DNA from: Liolophura sinensis
Lineage: Eukaryota > Mollusca > Polyplacophora > Chitonida > Chitonidae
Direction: 5' to 3'
Length of the DNA: 64,000 nucleotides
Assembly: GCF_032854445.1 (NCBI RefSeq)
Contig: NC_088302.1
Coordinates: 39,438,191 to 39,502,190, forward strand
Every line of letters begins with the position of its first letter. Positions within the stretch are counted from its first letter, which is position 1. The notes beneath the pieces are model-generated. The model worked only from the letters and a program-made list of their open reading frames with translations, was not told where the DNA came from and made no database searches. Below are positions 29,501 to 44,500 of the stretch, piece by piece. Position numbers and translations under genes: made by a program.

Positions 29501-32500
29501 TTTATATGTCGATTGTCTCCATTTGTTATGATTTTATATGAAGATAGAACTTATGTAGTCTAATAATGTTATGCAGGAGTGATTTTGCTAATAATTGTAA
29601 CTTTAATGGCAGGTTAGATGTGGCCAATGTAAAAGTTGAAAAAAAATTTGAATGTGGACTATTTATCTTGTTAAATTCACTTATGATGACTGTGGTAGGC
29701 TTACTTTTTTTTTGCAATTCTGCTTATCTAGAAACTGTAAACCTTGCATTTTCAAAAATTCATGAAAACTTCTTTCTGGATGGAGTATTAATGAACTTTT
29801 TCCCATCCAAATTTAAAACTTCAGAACTGCTGCTGTTTACACAAAAGTCTAATCTGTACACTGGCGTGTCCTCTAAAATTGTAACAGACAGGATGTTTTA
29901 ATAAAGACCTGACAGTGATATGTGAGGTTAATCTAAGGTGTAAGACTGAATAGGTGTATTCACTGATGACGTATTCATTAAAGACATATTCACATATGTT
30001 GTATTCAGCACTGGGTGCGCCTGGAGCTTCAGCCAGATGTAGTGATTAACCGATTGTACATGAGGGTGGAGCCATCGGACTCCAGCTACATGCCCTCTCT
30101 GGTGGTGGTGAGCGGCGGAGACTCCATCCACAACGTGAAGGAGCTTAGGACAGTCAATATCAGTGCCATGGACACTCTGGTCACTCTCCTACAGGACATG
30201 ACTGAGGTATGAGATAACCAGGGTTAGGTCACTTTGGGTTACCCTTACTCAGCCAGTCCTGTGCTCCAGCTTCAAGGCTTGGTAAATTTGTTTCATTGGT
30301 TTAAAAATATTGCTTCCAGGAACCTCAAAAGCGTTTTTTAATATGCAGCTGTGGTGGTTTAGTTGTGAATGGTATTTTTGAAGGACCGGCCCGGATAGCA
30401 CAGTTGGTAGAGCGTCCGCTTCGGGACCGGTAGATCCAGGATCAATCCTTGATCAAGTCACACCTAAGACTTTAAAAGAGGAAGTTGTAACTTCCTCGCT
30501 TGGCGTTTAGCATGAAGGGGATAGTGCAACGACTGGTTGAACCGTATCAGTATAATGGCTCGGGCGGGGCGGCTTACTTGCCTTCGGTAAGTCGTCTCAG
30601 TGAAGCAGCACTAAATAAAAGAGCGGTGGAAATCCGTCCTGCAACAAGGAGGCACATTACACGTACATGCACCCTAATGATTCCTTCGTCGTCATATGAC
30701 TGAAAAATTGTTGAGTACGACGTTAAACCCCAAGCACTCACTCACTCACTATTTTTGAAGGGCTCTTGAAAGTCTGTGAACTAGAAAAACAGTAACAGTG
30801 TGTGATTTCCTACCTGGCTGGCTAACAAGGAAATACTGCCTCTTTATCTGCCCAATAGTCAGCGTCCTTTGCTAGCCTATGGGACAGGTTGCTTCTCAAC
30901 CAATAGTTGAAGCTATTTCTCGCTGTTTCAGCTGCACATTTGTAAGATTCGTGGGAAACCCTAGAATTCATTCTGGGCTTTGATACATATTATTCCACAC
31001 ATTGATAACATCAAGTGTTGGAGCGAAATTGTGTTGTGAAGCACACATAATTCTTTACAGAAATACAGTAAGTCATTAGAATCAGTTAAGATTGTTTAAT
31101 CATAGAAATGCACTTCCCAGTGCAAAGGGAAGGTTCATATGAAAAAGTGATATAGCATCAGAGTAATGCCAGTGTCACTCTGCGCTCCTCCACTTTTGCA
31201 GTACTACCGCTTTGTGGAGATCGCCGTGAAGCAGTGTCGCAGCAGCGGAATAGACTGTAAGATCCATGGCCTGTCTGTGATTGGTCGGCTGAAGTCTGAT
31301 GAGGACGATGTCGCGGCAAACTTTACGTTCCTGGCATCTGACAATGAGGAAGACGAGGAAAGAGCCGGTACCCAGAGCTCTAACAAGAGGATGAAGCTGA
31401 GCGGCCTTAAGGATATACAAACACATGTGTTTGTGTGGGGGCTGAATGACAAGGACCAGTTAGGGGCGCCCAAAGGCTCTAAGGTAAGTAATAAAGACTA
31501 TCAGCTTTGGGGCACTTACGATTATCCGCTGTCACCAGCCTAGCCAGTTGTGCGATGTTATTACTATATAATTGGTCCTTCCGGGCTGGTGACATCTGTG
31601 TAATCATAAGCAAACATGGCGTCTGCCTACAGTGCTCATAAATGAAGATTCGCTATTAGTAATGTACTAATCTAGTTATATAGAGTGTTTGTAGGTCATG
31701 TAATCCATGAAAAATTCATGTTTGGTCTATGATTTAAATGGTTGACCAGTGATGATGTGCTCAAAACTTTTCTGATGTCTGAGTAGTTGTCTAGGAAGTC
31801 TTGCTGCTATAGAATTTTGGTCTGGTATCCTGTTGTTTCTCGACTGTTGGGAATGGCAGACTTGTGAAATCTACATAGAGCTTGTTTGACCTGCTAAAAT
31901 TGACACACGACTCTAAGATTAAAGAAAAAGTCTGATAAATCAAGATATGTCCAGGCTGTTGACTATGAAAGCTGTAAGGTAGGTTTTGGGGTGTTAAGGT
32001 TTTCTCCAGGCCCTGTCCTGTTTTGTCTTTTGCCGCTGTCACTAGAAGTGAAGTATGCTTAAGTGATGTACAGAACACCAGGAAAATAATGAGGAAAGCA
32101 TTCATTTAAGTTTCAGAAGAAAACTGTTAATTGACTATATCTCTAAAATATATGGTGTATATAAATTTATTATCTAATATTTATCTCTAATTCAGACTTT
32201 TTGATGTTTAGATCAAAATGCCTGTCTTGAACGAGACACTGTCGTCAGTGAAATGTGTACAGATTGCTGGAGGCTCCAAAAGTTTGTTTTGTGGTAAGTC
32301 TGCTCCACCCCCATGACATCGTCCTCTGTGAGATTGGAAAGTCATTTTAACCTTAATGAGTCTCTTCTTCCAGACTTTTTCCGTACGTAATCAAAACTCA
32401 TGCTGACATTTTCAAAAGATAACTTTGGTTATGAATCATAGTATTTTGTTAACATTATGTTAAACCTGATTGTTACAGTAACCCAGGAAGGGAAAGTGTA

Positions 32501-35500
32501 TGCATGTGGAGAGGCCACCAGTGGTCGGCTGGGGTTAGGTGTGGTCAGTGGGAACATATCCGTGCCCAGACAGATTACCTCCCTTAGTCAGTATGTCATC
32601 AAAAAAGTAGCTGTTCATTCAGGTGAGTAATTGTATTTGAAGAGGTTGTGAATGTTATTGAGTGATTTGTTGATTGTTCAGCATTAATATTGTGGAGACT
32701 GATAAAAGTTCCCAATGATTATATCTCTAACTTTTGGTGCAGCCTTGGTGACAATAATTGGTCCATGGCAATCATGTGGTTGATGGCACAGTGTAAGGGT
32801 TGTTGTTGTCTTCCACCAATATGGTGTGCACATTTGTACATCGCAGACGGGAAAGCAATTTTTCCCAGTTACTTTGGTTCCCGCCACTGATGAAAACGAC
32901 AGTCAACGTAATGTATAATTGAAGACTTACTTTAGTGAGTTTGGCATCAACCAACTGTCAAATAAATAGTAAGTATGTTGTTCTGTTTCTCCATGGTTGT
33001 AATAACTTACTACTGTCAATGAACTCAGGGATTTATCAGGATTTCCCTGTGATATTACCTTCTGTTTCTTACCTGTAGGAGGTCGCCATGCCCTGGCCCT
33101 GACTGTGGACGGTAAAGTGTTCTCCTGGGGTGAGGGAGATGATGGCAAGCTGGGACACTGCAGCAGGATGTAAGTGTTCAGGGAACTCAGGGCAAAGGAA
33201 ATGTGGAACCTTGATGGAGGTGGGGGTTGGGTGTTTGGGGTGAAATCATAGGAAACTTGGGCTGCACCAGGATTTACTGTTAATGACCTAAATTTTCCCC
33301 CATGAATGACCAGCACATTTTGCCTTATCCTGAAAGCTCCATTGATCTTTTTTATGTCTTAAGGTTTGCTTTCAAGGTAGAATTATTTACTACTTGAAAA
33401 ATGTTTCAGTAGCAAAAGCAATATTTTATGACATTTATTGAATTGAAAAAATCCTCTTTAGGGGCAAAAGTTTTGGTCATTTACCGTAAGTTGTCAAGTG
33501 AAAACTGCCATTTGAACACAGTACTTCTCTTACATTAAGTATGGCATTGTGATACGTTCAAAAAAGCCGACAGAATGTTGTTCCATAGTTTACAGGATTC
33601 AGTGACATTAATGTTGTCATTCATCATTACATCTATGGTAAATCTTAGAACATTTTCTAATCAACCTCTGGGATATGTATTTTATTTCATGTTGAGAATA
33701 TTTTGAGATGTTATACGTGTAAAATTGACATTTTTTCATGTTTCGTTTTCACTTTCTCTGTGTTGTATATAGGGGTGCAGACAAACCCCGATTAATAGAA
33801 GCCCTGAAGTCTAAGCGAGTTCGTGACATTGCATGTGGGAGCTCCCATAGTTCTGCCATTGTGTCTAACGGAGACCTGTATACGTGGGGTATGGGAGAGT
33901 ATGGGAGGTTAGGTCATGGAGATAACACAACACAGCTTAAACCTAAACAGGTAAGTAAAGACTCAGGTGAGAGATAATGAATATATGACATTTTCATCTG
34001 GGGTATGGGAGAGTATGCGAGGTTAGGTCATGGAGATAACACAACACAGCTTAAACCTAAACGGGTAAGTGAAGACTCAGGTGAGAGATAATGGACATAT
34101 GACATTTTCATCTGGGGTATGGGAGAATATGCGAGGTTAGGTCATGGAGATAACACAACACAGCTTAAATCTAAACAGGTAAGTGAAGACTCGGGTGAGA
34201 GATAATGGACATATGACATTTTCATCTGGAGTATGGGAGGTTAGGTCAGGGAGATAACACCACACAGCTTAAACCTAAACAGGTAAGTGAAGACTCAGGT
34301 GAGAGATAATGGACATATGCCATTTTCATCTGGAGTATGGGAGGTTAGGTCAGGTAGTTAGCATAACACAACTTAAACCTAAACAGGTAAGTGAAGACTC
34401 AGGTGAGAGATAATGGACATATGACATTTTCATCTGGGGTGAATCGGAGTATCGGAGGTTACACAGCTGAGACCTAAACTGGAAAAAAACAGAAAACAAA
34501 AATAACCAATATTGTGCCCTCTCTCCGGATTTAGTTTGAATGATGCATTCATAAATACAGCCGAACTTAAGGTTGCTACCTGCCCATCTTGGTCCAAGCA
34601 ATGAAACAGGCATTTGCATATCAGCCATCAATAAAGGACATTCCATGTCAAATAACCGCAAGACCAATTTCGAAAAATAACATTGTGTACAAACCACCAA
34701 AGAACTAAGAAAGTTAGAAATTTTTTTTTTTAGGATGGATTCATGCAAGAAGCAGCAGTCAACATTTTTAAACGATCACAGAAAGACAAAAATTTTTTAG
34801 GCAAGTGAATGCATCATTCTAGCTGTTGTTAATGAAAGAATGTTTCAGTTGTACATGTACTTTGGTTGCAACTGTTGGGATACCCAACATGGCAATTTTA
34901 TTCATGATATACATTTCAGGTAAAGGCCCTGGCAGGACAGCGTGTCATCCAGATCGCCTGTGGGAGTCGAGACGCCCAGACCCTGGCCCTTACTGATGAA
35001 GGGAATGTGTTCTCGTGGGGTGATGGTGACTTTGGGAAGCTGGGGCGTGGAGGAAGTGAGGGCTGTAACATGCCTCATCAGATTGACAGACTGACAGGCA
35101 TGGGAGTATGTCAGATAGAGTGTGGGGCTCAGTTCTCTCTGGCTCTGACTAAGGCGGGACAAGTCTGGACTTGGTGAGTCAACACAGTCTGATACCAAAG
35201 CTCATTAGAATGTATTGAGAAACTCCTTGAATCCAAATCTAATTGACCTCACTGTGAACACAGCAACCTTGTCTTTTATGTGTGGCCTTCTTGTTTTCCC
35301 TTATACTTAGGTAGTTCCCAGGAAGGATGGCATGCTTCACATAACATCAAGCTTTCAAATTTAAATTAGTTGGTTAGCGTGCTAGCGTGGCATGATGACC
35401 AACCAGTCTCTCACCATGCTGGTTTCCTCTCCGGCCGTGCGTGGGAAGGCCTGTCAGCAACCTGCGGATGGTTGTGGGTTTCCCCGGGCTCTGTCCGGTT

Positions 35501-38500
35501 TCCACCCACCATAATGCTGGCCACTGTTGTATAAGTGAAATATTCTTGAGTATGGTGTAAAATACCAATCAAATAAATAAATAAATCAAATTCCAAATTG
35601 CACTGTCCTGCATTTGGTTGCTCTCTTCATATGTAAAAACAGCATATCCAAGTAAATGATACACTGCATAAACATGCAACTGTACTTCAATTGTAGATTT
35701 AACTTGCTTTCATTCGAGGCTGTAACAGAATTTCTGTGCATTGATTGACTATGAAACAAAAAGAAGTTACTACTATAAAAAAAAATTGTTAAAAATCAAA
35801 TCCAGTGGTAAAGAAGACAGCACAATGGTAGTCTATTGTTGTATCTGTATGAGACTGCACTACTAGAACTGGTTATCACTTGCATATGCGTGTGTGTAGA
35901 CCGAGAGAAATAATGATCATGCCTGCATCTTGAAAGATACATGTACTTTCAGGGTAATGTGGTGCATGCAATATTTGGCAATAAGTCACACTGTTTAGTT
36001 CAGTAACAAATTTTGTATCCATTACCTGGACCAAAACTGCTGTGCAACTTCAAATCTTTTTATATTTTCATTTCCTATCTCCATGGTTTTTGCCATTACG
36101 GTTTTGCAGGGGTAAGGGAGACTACTTCCGCCTTGGTCATGGTACTGATGCCCATGTTCGTAAACCTCAGCTTGTGGAAGGGCTAAAGGGGAAGAAGATA
36201 ATCCACGTGGCTGTGGGGCACTTCATTGTCTGGCCGTCACTGACACAGGACAGGTAAAAAAACACTTGTGACGTCACTCTGTTCAAGTATGGCAGCCGTA
36301 CTTTTCTAATTTCTTTGGCACCTGCATCTGAATTGTCCAGCCAGTTATATCTTGGCCATGTTGCTATGGGCACAGTTCGTAACCCCGCCCCCCTCCCACA
36401 GCTAAACACAGAAATCGTTGATTGTGTATAAACACTAATGCGACCATTTAAGTGGGAGAAAGACCTGATAACTTTACATTACTAACTAACAAAATCATCG
36501 GGGCTTCGCGCCTCATAATTACTTATCCAGGAATTTACTTTTACAGACTGCACATGAACATGTGTTTCGTCACCTCTGTCCAGTTTCCTGTCTACGTTTA
36601 GCATTGGGAGGAAAGACTAGATCTTGTTTTATGTAGTACATTTAAATACAGTTTCGTTTTAGTCAGTAGTGTACTTGTACCGGAAAGGGATACTAGCAGT
36701 GCCTATATTAACACCTCACCTGGGTGACTATTAACATATTATATATAAATGTAAAGGTATATTCACCAAAATACTTGGATGTGGATGTGAAATTCCAGAA
36801 CGAATTCATTGGTTTTGAAAAGTTGGTGTTGATATAAATAATTTGACCCCTCTGGGCTACATATATAAATATTTAAATCTAGATTGTATTTACACATGTA
36901 GTGTGTAAGATTTTTGACTCTCGGACTCATTACATAACCAATGATGATATTTTTTTTATTTAGGTGTATGCTTGGGGTGACAATGATCATGGGCAACAAG
37001 GGAATGGCACAACAACTGTTAACAGGAAGCCAGCACTTGTCCATGGACTGGAGGGTTACAAGATAACCAGAGTGGCATGTGGGTCATCCCACAGCATCGC
37101 CTGGGCAACACTGACCTGTCCACCCCCCACCACACATGAACCGGTTCTGTTTTCAGCCTCCAGGGATCCATTAGGAGCAACACTAATAGGTACAGCTGTT
37201 AGTATACAAAGCTGTTTCTGATTTGGGTCAACATTGAAAAGCTTATTTTTGGAGCCTGGAAATCAAATCAAGATTGAGTTATTTATTTGATAAGTGTGTT
37301 GCGCAGTACTCAAGAATACTTCACTTGTATGACGACAGCCAGCATTGTGGTGGGAGGTAACTGAAGTCGTGGAGAAACCCACGACCATCCACAGGTTGCT
37401 GACTTCCTCTGTGGCCCTTAGTGGGAAGGACTGCCTAAATCAAGATTGACAAATGTGCCATACTTTCAACTAAGCTTTGTGATGAGGTTTTATTTGTTGA
37501 CTGAAGTCTGAAATTGCTTGGGGAATCCTGTCATCTGACTGCATACTTGTTGAATATCTGTTTCACTGAAATTCTATTTTGGAAATTGTATCCTCGTTTG
37601 CAGTAAAAAAACAGTTGAGAAACTAAAGAAGGCAGCTGAAACTGAGGTGTTGCTGTTTTATTGGCTGTGGAAAGCAACTGCAACCTTCTCAAACTTCAAA
37701 GGGCACTCTGTGTGACTGGATGCTAATTTGACCATAGCTGCTGTGATACAGGTCCCTCAGTCTTAGGTGTCTTACTTGTTGATTATATCGTTGTACAGGT
37801 CTAAAGGAGAGCCCAGCCGATGAAGGCACCAATGCCCCATTACCTGTGCCCCAGTCAAAGACCACCCAGAGGCCGTCACTGGCCAGAGTAATCCTGTCCC
37901 TGGACTCTAACATGGCCAAACAACAGGCCCTGTCTCATGTCCTTACTGCTCTACAGATCATGTATGCCAGGTAAGGCCAAACCTTTACTGCTATAGCTCT
38001 GGATGAATGCCCCATTCATATGGCCACAGTTTTATCCATACCAAATGTGAACCAGTTTTAAAGAGCAGTCGGTTGTGAAAATGCTTGTGTTCTCATGACT
38101 GTGTGGTCCTTCCAGTGTTAAGCCAGTTTAGAATTTGTCATTTCACGCTGCCAGATTGTATCCAGCTCAGTATAAACATCCAAAGTGGTAGGTTAGGCAG
38201 GTAGGTAGGTGGTAAGTGTTGATGTATGCTTTTCTAACTATGCTGATTGGCCTTTGTTTTTTCCTCCCCCGCCCCCAGAGGAGCAGTTGTAGGGTCCCTG
38301 ATGAAGGAGAACCAGATCACGTCCCTACACCTGGAGCCCAAGGTCCCCATGGCTATGGCTGCCACGGTCTCCACCATCACCAATGGGAGCAGCATCACCG
38401 ATGACGCCACACCTGTTGCTAACATCCTCGAGCCCGTGGACACTACAGACATCTCCGTATCCATGCATGAGTCCACTCATTCCACAGATGTAAGGCTTTC

Positions 38501-41500
38501 TCATAGTGAACAAATTTGGATGAGTCATCTGAATTTTGTGTGCTTATTAACTAAATACTCTGCCTATAACTCTTCACTCAAAATTGGTCCAAAGATGAGT
38601 CATTTGTTGCCATCTGCAAAAGGACAAAATAAAACCCCGGGATATATCGACCATATTTAGGACAGAAATAGCTGAATTTGATAAAGCGTCAGTGAAAGCA
38701 TTCATTTTTTCCTCAGAAAAGATGGACTGGACAAGAATTACTTGGTACATTCATTAGTTGGGTTATATATATTTATATTTAGGGTCAACAAAATTTTTTG
38801 TAGCTTTTTAAAAATGTCAACAAATGGTGGTGTAATGAATAATTATAGGCAAAATGTGTTAATATTATTTAATATTACATTATTTCGCTTGTAAAAGGTT
38901 TTGGTATAAATTTACATAGATTATTTGTTTCTTTCTCTCTCTCTCAGCAATTTTTCACCCACGGCGACTTGGCCTCATCATTTGCCAGCATGCACAGTTT
39001 AGCAGCCAAGGTTTCGCCGGCAACCAGCATCATCGCAGAGACGTTCACCTCCCCTGATGAGGTCACCAGCACCATGGAGACGGAACCGCACAACCAGCCG
39101 CTGGGCCTGGACGAGTTCACGTCAAACATCACCCCTGACGACGCGCGGGTCCTGGTTGACCTGCTCAAACTGGCCGTGGCCATGCGGGCTGGGGAGAAAG
39201 GGAGAGAAGTCATCTCTGAGGTGTTGATCGCACTGGCAAGAGCTAATTCACAGGTATACTGTAGTGTGATTAAACTTTTCAAACTTTTGTTGAGGATGGC
39301 TGTTTTGGATTTGTTTTTACGTCTGCCCTTTTCTTGAACAGGTTAATTTGAACCTTGTAAACAGAGTAATGCACTCAGACTACAAGCCAGGTTATATGCT
39401 TGCTAAACATACATATGTAAACATACATAAACATACATGAACATGTACCTTGAATTATAACTCGTCACAAAACAGACAGATCAGAAAAGTATATAGTTCT
39501 GTATTTTAGATTGCTTTCCATTAGTTGTGATATTCTGATAGTTTCAGACCTCAATCTTAATGAATTTGGAATTAGTAGCTTTTGGGTATATACCCTGTGA
39601 CAAAATAATAAAATGCTATGAACCGTTGACTGGTTAGCTTACTGAAGGGTTATCATGTATAAGTGATGACCTGTGTTTTCAGGTTGCTGAGCTGTTACTG
39701 GAGCTGTGTGTAACAGAACTGGAGGATGTGGCAGCTGATACGGAGTCTGGCAGAAACACAGCTCAGCCAGTCATACAAGAGAGTCCTCACCCTTACACAG
39801 ATGACACTTCTCTGGCAGCTCATGTCAAAATACCAGGTAGCTTTGACGTCCTGCATACATGTACACTGGTTTCCCTCATTATTCTTGATCATCTTCCAGC
39901 CATTACTTTCACAAAAAATATGTTCTTAATTCAGTTTTTCATAGCTTTTCTTCTATATCATGATGCATTGTGGTGTCCTGGACAACATATTTGTGAAAAA
40001 AGTTACATGTACAAGAAATTTGATGGAAGAAATTTCTTGAGAATATAGCTCCAGGTCCTCAGTGCCATGCACTATCGTACCCTTACCAGGATTGAAGCAT
40101 CCCATTACCATCCTACAGGATTTTTGAGTATGGCGGTAAACACAAAAAGAAATCATGTATTACCCTTTTTTGAACTAAATGTATTATCGTAAATTTTGTG
40201 TTGAAATACTGACTGAATAAGAATGAACATTAAAAGTGTACATTTATTTTGTAATATAATTCAGGAGCTGAGGGACTGCGTGTTGAGTTTGATCGTCAGT
40301 GTTCCACAGAGCGCAGACATGACCCGCTCACCATCATGGACAGTGCTGGGAGGACTGTGTCTGTCAGATCTGGTCGGTTAACCTTAGCCTTTGCTAATTT
40401 GAGTCTCATATTTTAATGCTGAAAAATGTCTGTGACCGCCCTTAGTTTTGAACCAGGAACAACAAATTATACCTTCTTATTTGTTATGTTGGCTTGGTAA
40501 CATATTTGTGAAAAGACCATTTCACAAGATTTTTGCATTGTGTGAGAAGCTCTGCTTTTACCTGTGTGTTCTGTTGGTTTGTAAAGATGACTTGACATGT
40601 GATTAAATTTGACTTACCAAGTAATAAAATAGTTACACTGAGATTTACACTGAGTTTGTTGTATCAGGTCGCGAATGGTCGGACTGGTCTCAGGAGCTGC
40701 GCATCTCTGGGGACGAACTCCGGTGGAAGTTCACAAGCGATGGTTCCGTCAATGGCTGGGGCTGGCGCTTCACAGTATATCCCATCATGCCTGCGGCTGC
40801 CCCCATGGACATGCTTTCTGACCGGCGTGTCCTGTCACGACCTTCCATTGACCTTGTCACCTGTCTGCTAGAACTCAAACTGGACATCACATCTGACCGC
40901 AACATCGTACCCCGTCTGGCAGCTGCTCTGGCCGCATGTGCACAACTTAGCTCTCTAGGTGAGAATCCTTTTACAAATAACTTAAATAGACAACCTCTCT
41001 TGTTGAGCCTGGTTCATTCCTGGGTTAGACTATATCCAAAGCTTTAAAATGGACAGCTCTGCACTATGAGGTTGCTGCACCAAGAAGGCATTGCCTTATG
41101 CTGGAATGGACCAGGGTATTTAGGTTAGGGTGCTTGCCTTTCAATTGCTTGACCATATGAGAGTTGGGTTCAGTACTATTCTCAAACATTACAACATTCT
41201 GGATCCCCCCATGCTTTCATCGTTTTAGGGGCCATGGTAGCAAGGAAAAAGGTTGACTGTGCTGTGTTGTGTGCAGGTGAAGGAACAGGCATACTGTTAT
41301 TTATTTATTTATTTATTTGATTGGTGTTTCATGCTGTACCCAAGAATGTTTCACTTGTATGACGGCGGCCACCATTATGGAGGAAGCTGGGCAGAGCCGG
41401 TTTGGGGGAAACCCCACGACCATCTGCAGGTTGCTGACAGACCTGTCATCTTACGGCCGGAGATGAAGCCAGCATGAGCTGGACTTAAAATCACAGTGAC

Positions 41501-44500
41501 TGCATTAGTGAGAGGCTCCTGGGTCATTGCACCCTGCTGGCGTGCTAACCCCCTTGGCCACAGAGGCCCCAGCATACTGTTAAAGACAAGTTGTGATGTC
41601 AGGTGTTGTAACCCAGACTAGCAATAAGTAAGGATATTGAATTCTCCAAACCAAGCTCATTTGAGAAATCTACCATTTAAGCCTGATAAAATAATTCATC
41701 GCATAAGCAGACATTCATAATTGTTGTATATACGTGTACTTGCACAAGGTATGTAATTTTATTTTCCAGGAGCTTGTCAGAGAATGTGGGCATTACAGAA
41801 GCTTAGGAAGCTGATGGCTGCTAACTATGGCCCAGCCATCAATGTGAACGCCCTGCTGGCCAGCCCCTCCGTGGAAAGTCCTGACTCTGAGATACCTAAG
41901 CCCTACTCCAGTGTGAGTAGTAAACTCAGTAGATTGTGATAGATGTGAAGTTTAGCACAGGTGTGCTATATATACCTGGCATGTCATGATAAATAACAAA
42001 GTATTTGATGAAGACAATACAGGTGTAAACAAGTATATAGATGTAAATGAAGTGATAGGATTTGACTGTTTATACGTGCAGTCCGATGATAAAACATCAG
42101 TCATTCTTTTAAGTCACTCATTGTAAAAAGCCACAAGCCTAAGAAGGCATATTTCCTCACTAATGGATCACATTTGAGATGTTGTGTGACAGCGAGCTTT
42201 ATAATTTCCAGGCAATTTCTCACCAAACGCTGAAAGGATATGCTGAAAAGATCATCAGTGTACAAATAAATCTTCATGCTATCCAAGATATACCAATACT
42301 ACCCTGCCTACAAATAAAAGTCAGATTTGAGGATGCTCACAGTAACTGATATGTTTCCCGCCTGTTTCAGTCTATGAGTGGCACAGCCCTTGCCTCGTTA
42401 GTGAAGGGACTACCTGAGGCTCTACAGAGACAGTACGAGTATGAGGACCCCATAGTCCGCAGCGGTAAACACCTGATGCACAGTCCCTTCTTCAAGGTAA
42501 GCCATGTGACACTCCAGCAATGTAGGCTGGTGCCTGGCTGAAATGGATCTGATGACCTACAGACTGAATTACTGGTCCAGTGATTGCTATGGTTAAATTA
42601 TTTATTTATTTTTTATTTGATTGGTGTTTTATGTCGTACTCAAGAATATTTCACTTGTACGACGGCTTACATGTATGGTGGGAAGAAACAAAGCACGCAG
42701 GAAACCCATGACCATCCTCAGGTTGCTGCAACACCTTCCAACATGCAGGTCCAACATTCTTAGCATCAGTTGAAGTGGTTTATACCATAATGCCACTGTT
42801 TTGCATACACAGGACCATATTGTAACTGTTATCATACACAGGACCATATGGTGACTGTTACCATACACAGGACCATATTGTGACTGTTACCATATGCAGG
42901 ACCGTATTGTGACTGTTACCATACACAGGACTATATTGTGACTGTTATCATACACAGGACCATATTGTGACTGTTATCATACACAGGACCATATTGTAAC
43001 TGTTATCATACACAGGACCATATTGTGACTGTTACCATACACAGGACCATATTGTGACTGTTATCATACACAGGACCATATTGTAACTGTTATCATACAC
43101 AGGACTATATTGTGACTGTTACCATACACAGGACCATATTGTGACTGTTATCATACACAGGACCATATTGTGACTGTTATCATACACAGGACCATGTTGT
43201 GACTGTTATCATACACAGGACCATATTGTAACTATTATTATATACAGGGCCATATTGTAAATGTTACCATACACAGGACCATATTGTGACTGTTATCATA
43301 CACAGGACCATGTTTTGCGACTGTTGTCATTTCCCTTCTTGTTTTCAGGTACTTGTGGCCCTGGCCTGTGACTTAGGCCTGGACATGTTGCAGTGCTGCA
43401 GTGAAGCTCACAAGTGGGCATGGTTCCGCCGCTACTGCATGGCTGCCCGAGTGGCAGCTGCAATTGTACGGCGCAGCCTGCTGCCCACAGGATTCTGTGA
43501 AGAGGTAATGAAGAAAGCACAGGACATCTCGGCTGACGGTGAAGAGTTGTCACGTGACCACGAAAACCAGGACATATTCCACCGCGAGCATGACGAGCAG
43601 CTGCTCATGTGGCTCAATAGGTACTGTCAGTTTACTTTATGTATGTTTGATTAGTGTGGCAAAAACCTATAAATAGTCGTGGGTTCTGCCCACGTTCTTC
43701 CCACCATTCATCATTCATCCCGTCGCTGTTGTACGGGTGTAAAACAGCATCAAAGTGTAAATTTTGTCTACAAAATTATTGAGCGGCAGATAATTTTTCA
43801 CTGTCAAATGACAAAAACAAGGAAAACCTCCCACAAAAGAAACACGAGATATTTGTCCACTTTTAAGGGAGAAGAAGAATGAGCATCTCTCATGAACTCA
43901 CTCGTTAATCATTACTTTACAAGAAGTTTGCCACGTTGGTCTCAAAAAGACCATATTTTACTTCAGTTTCATGTATGGTGTTAGTCTTTCACAAATTTTT
44001 CACAAACGAAGAACTATATTTTCCGTCGTCAACTATCCAAAGCCAGTGTGGAAGCCTACCAATGGTCAGCCACGTATATGTGATCAGTCACAGTGGACGG
44101 ATCACTGACTGCGGGTGATTGTTTGTCCCGGAGCTTTCGGCGGGCACTTCACAAACTCTCTGAAAGACCTCTAGGATCGCGCTAATCTCCTGCCTGGTTT
44201 TGACTTTTAGTCTCAGCTGTACTGTATATAATAACGTCAGAAATGGCTATGCTTTGTTGTATGCTTACTGTTAGACTATTCACTGCAGTGGAATCCATCT
44301 TAACTGCTGAATCAATGTCATAACCTGGGTTAATCTATATTTATCATACTCTATATTAATCCTCAGGAAACCTGATGATTGGACATTGTCCTGGGGTGGG
44401 AGTGGTCAGATCTGGGGGTGGGGCCACAACCACCGTGGACAACTGGGTGGAGTGGAGGGGGCAAAAGTCAAACTTCCCATCAGCTGTGAAGGGCTAGCAG

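Noticed and set aside
30384-30450. Possible tRNA gene
   Set aside because: tRNA-like boxes, but followed by a SINE body and tail.
42805-43318. CRISPR-like array
   Set aside because: Units are head to tail without unique spacers; it is a minisatellite in a eukaryotic intron.
43780-44250. Possible extra exon in the intron before exon 53
   Set aside because: Short open frames only; the phase from exon 52 to exon 53 already matches and human HERC2 has no residues there.
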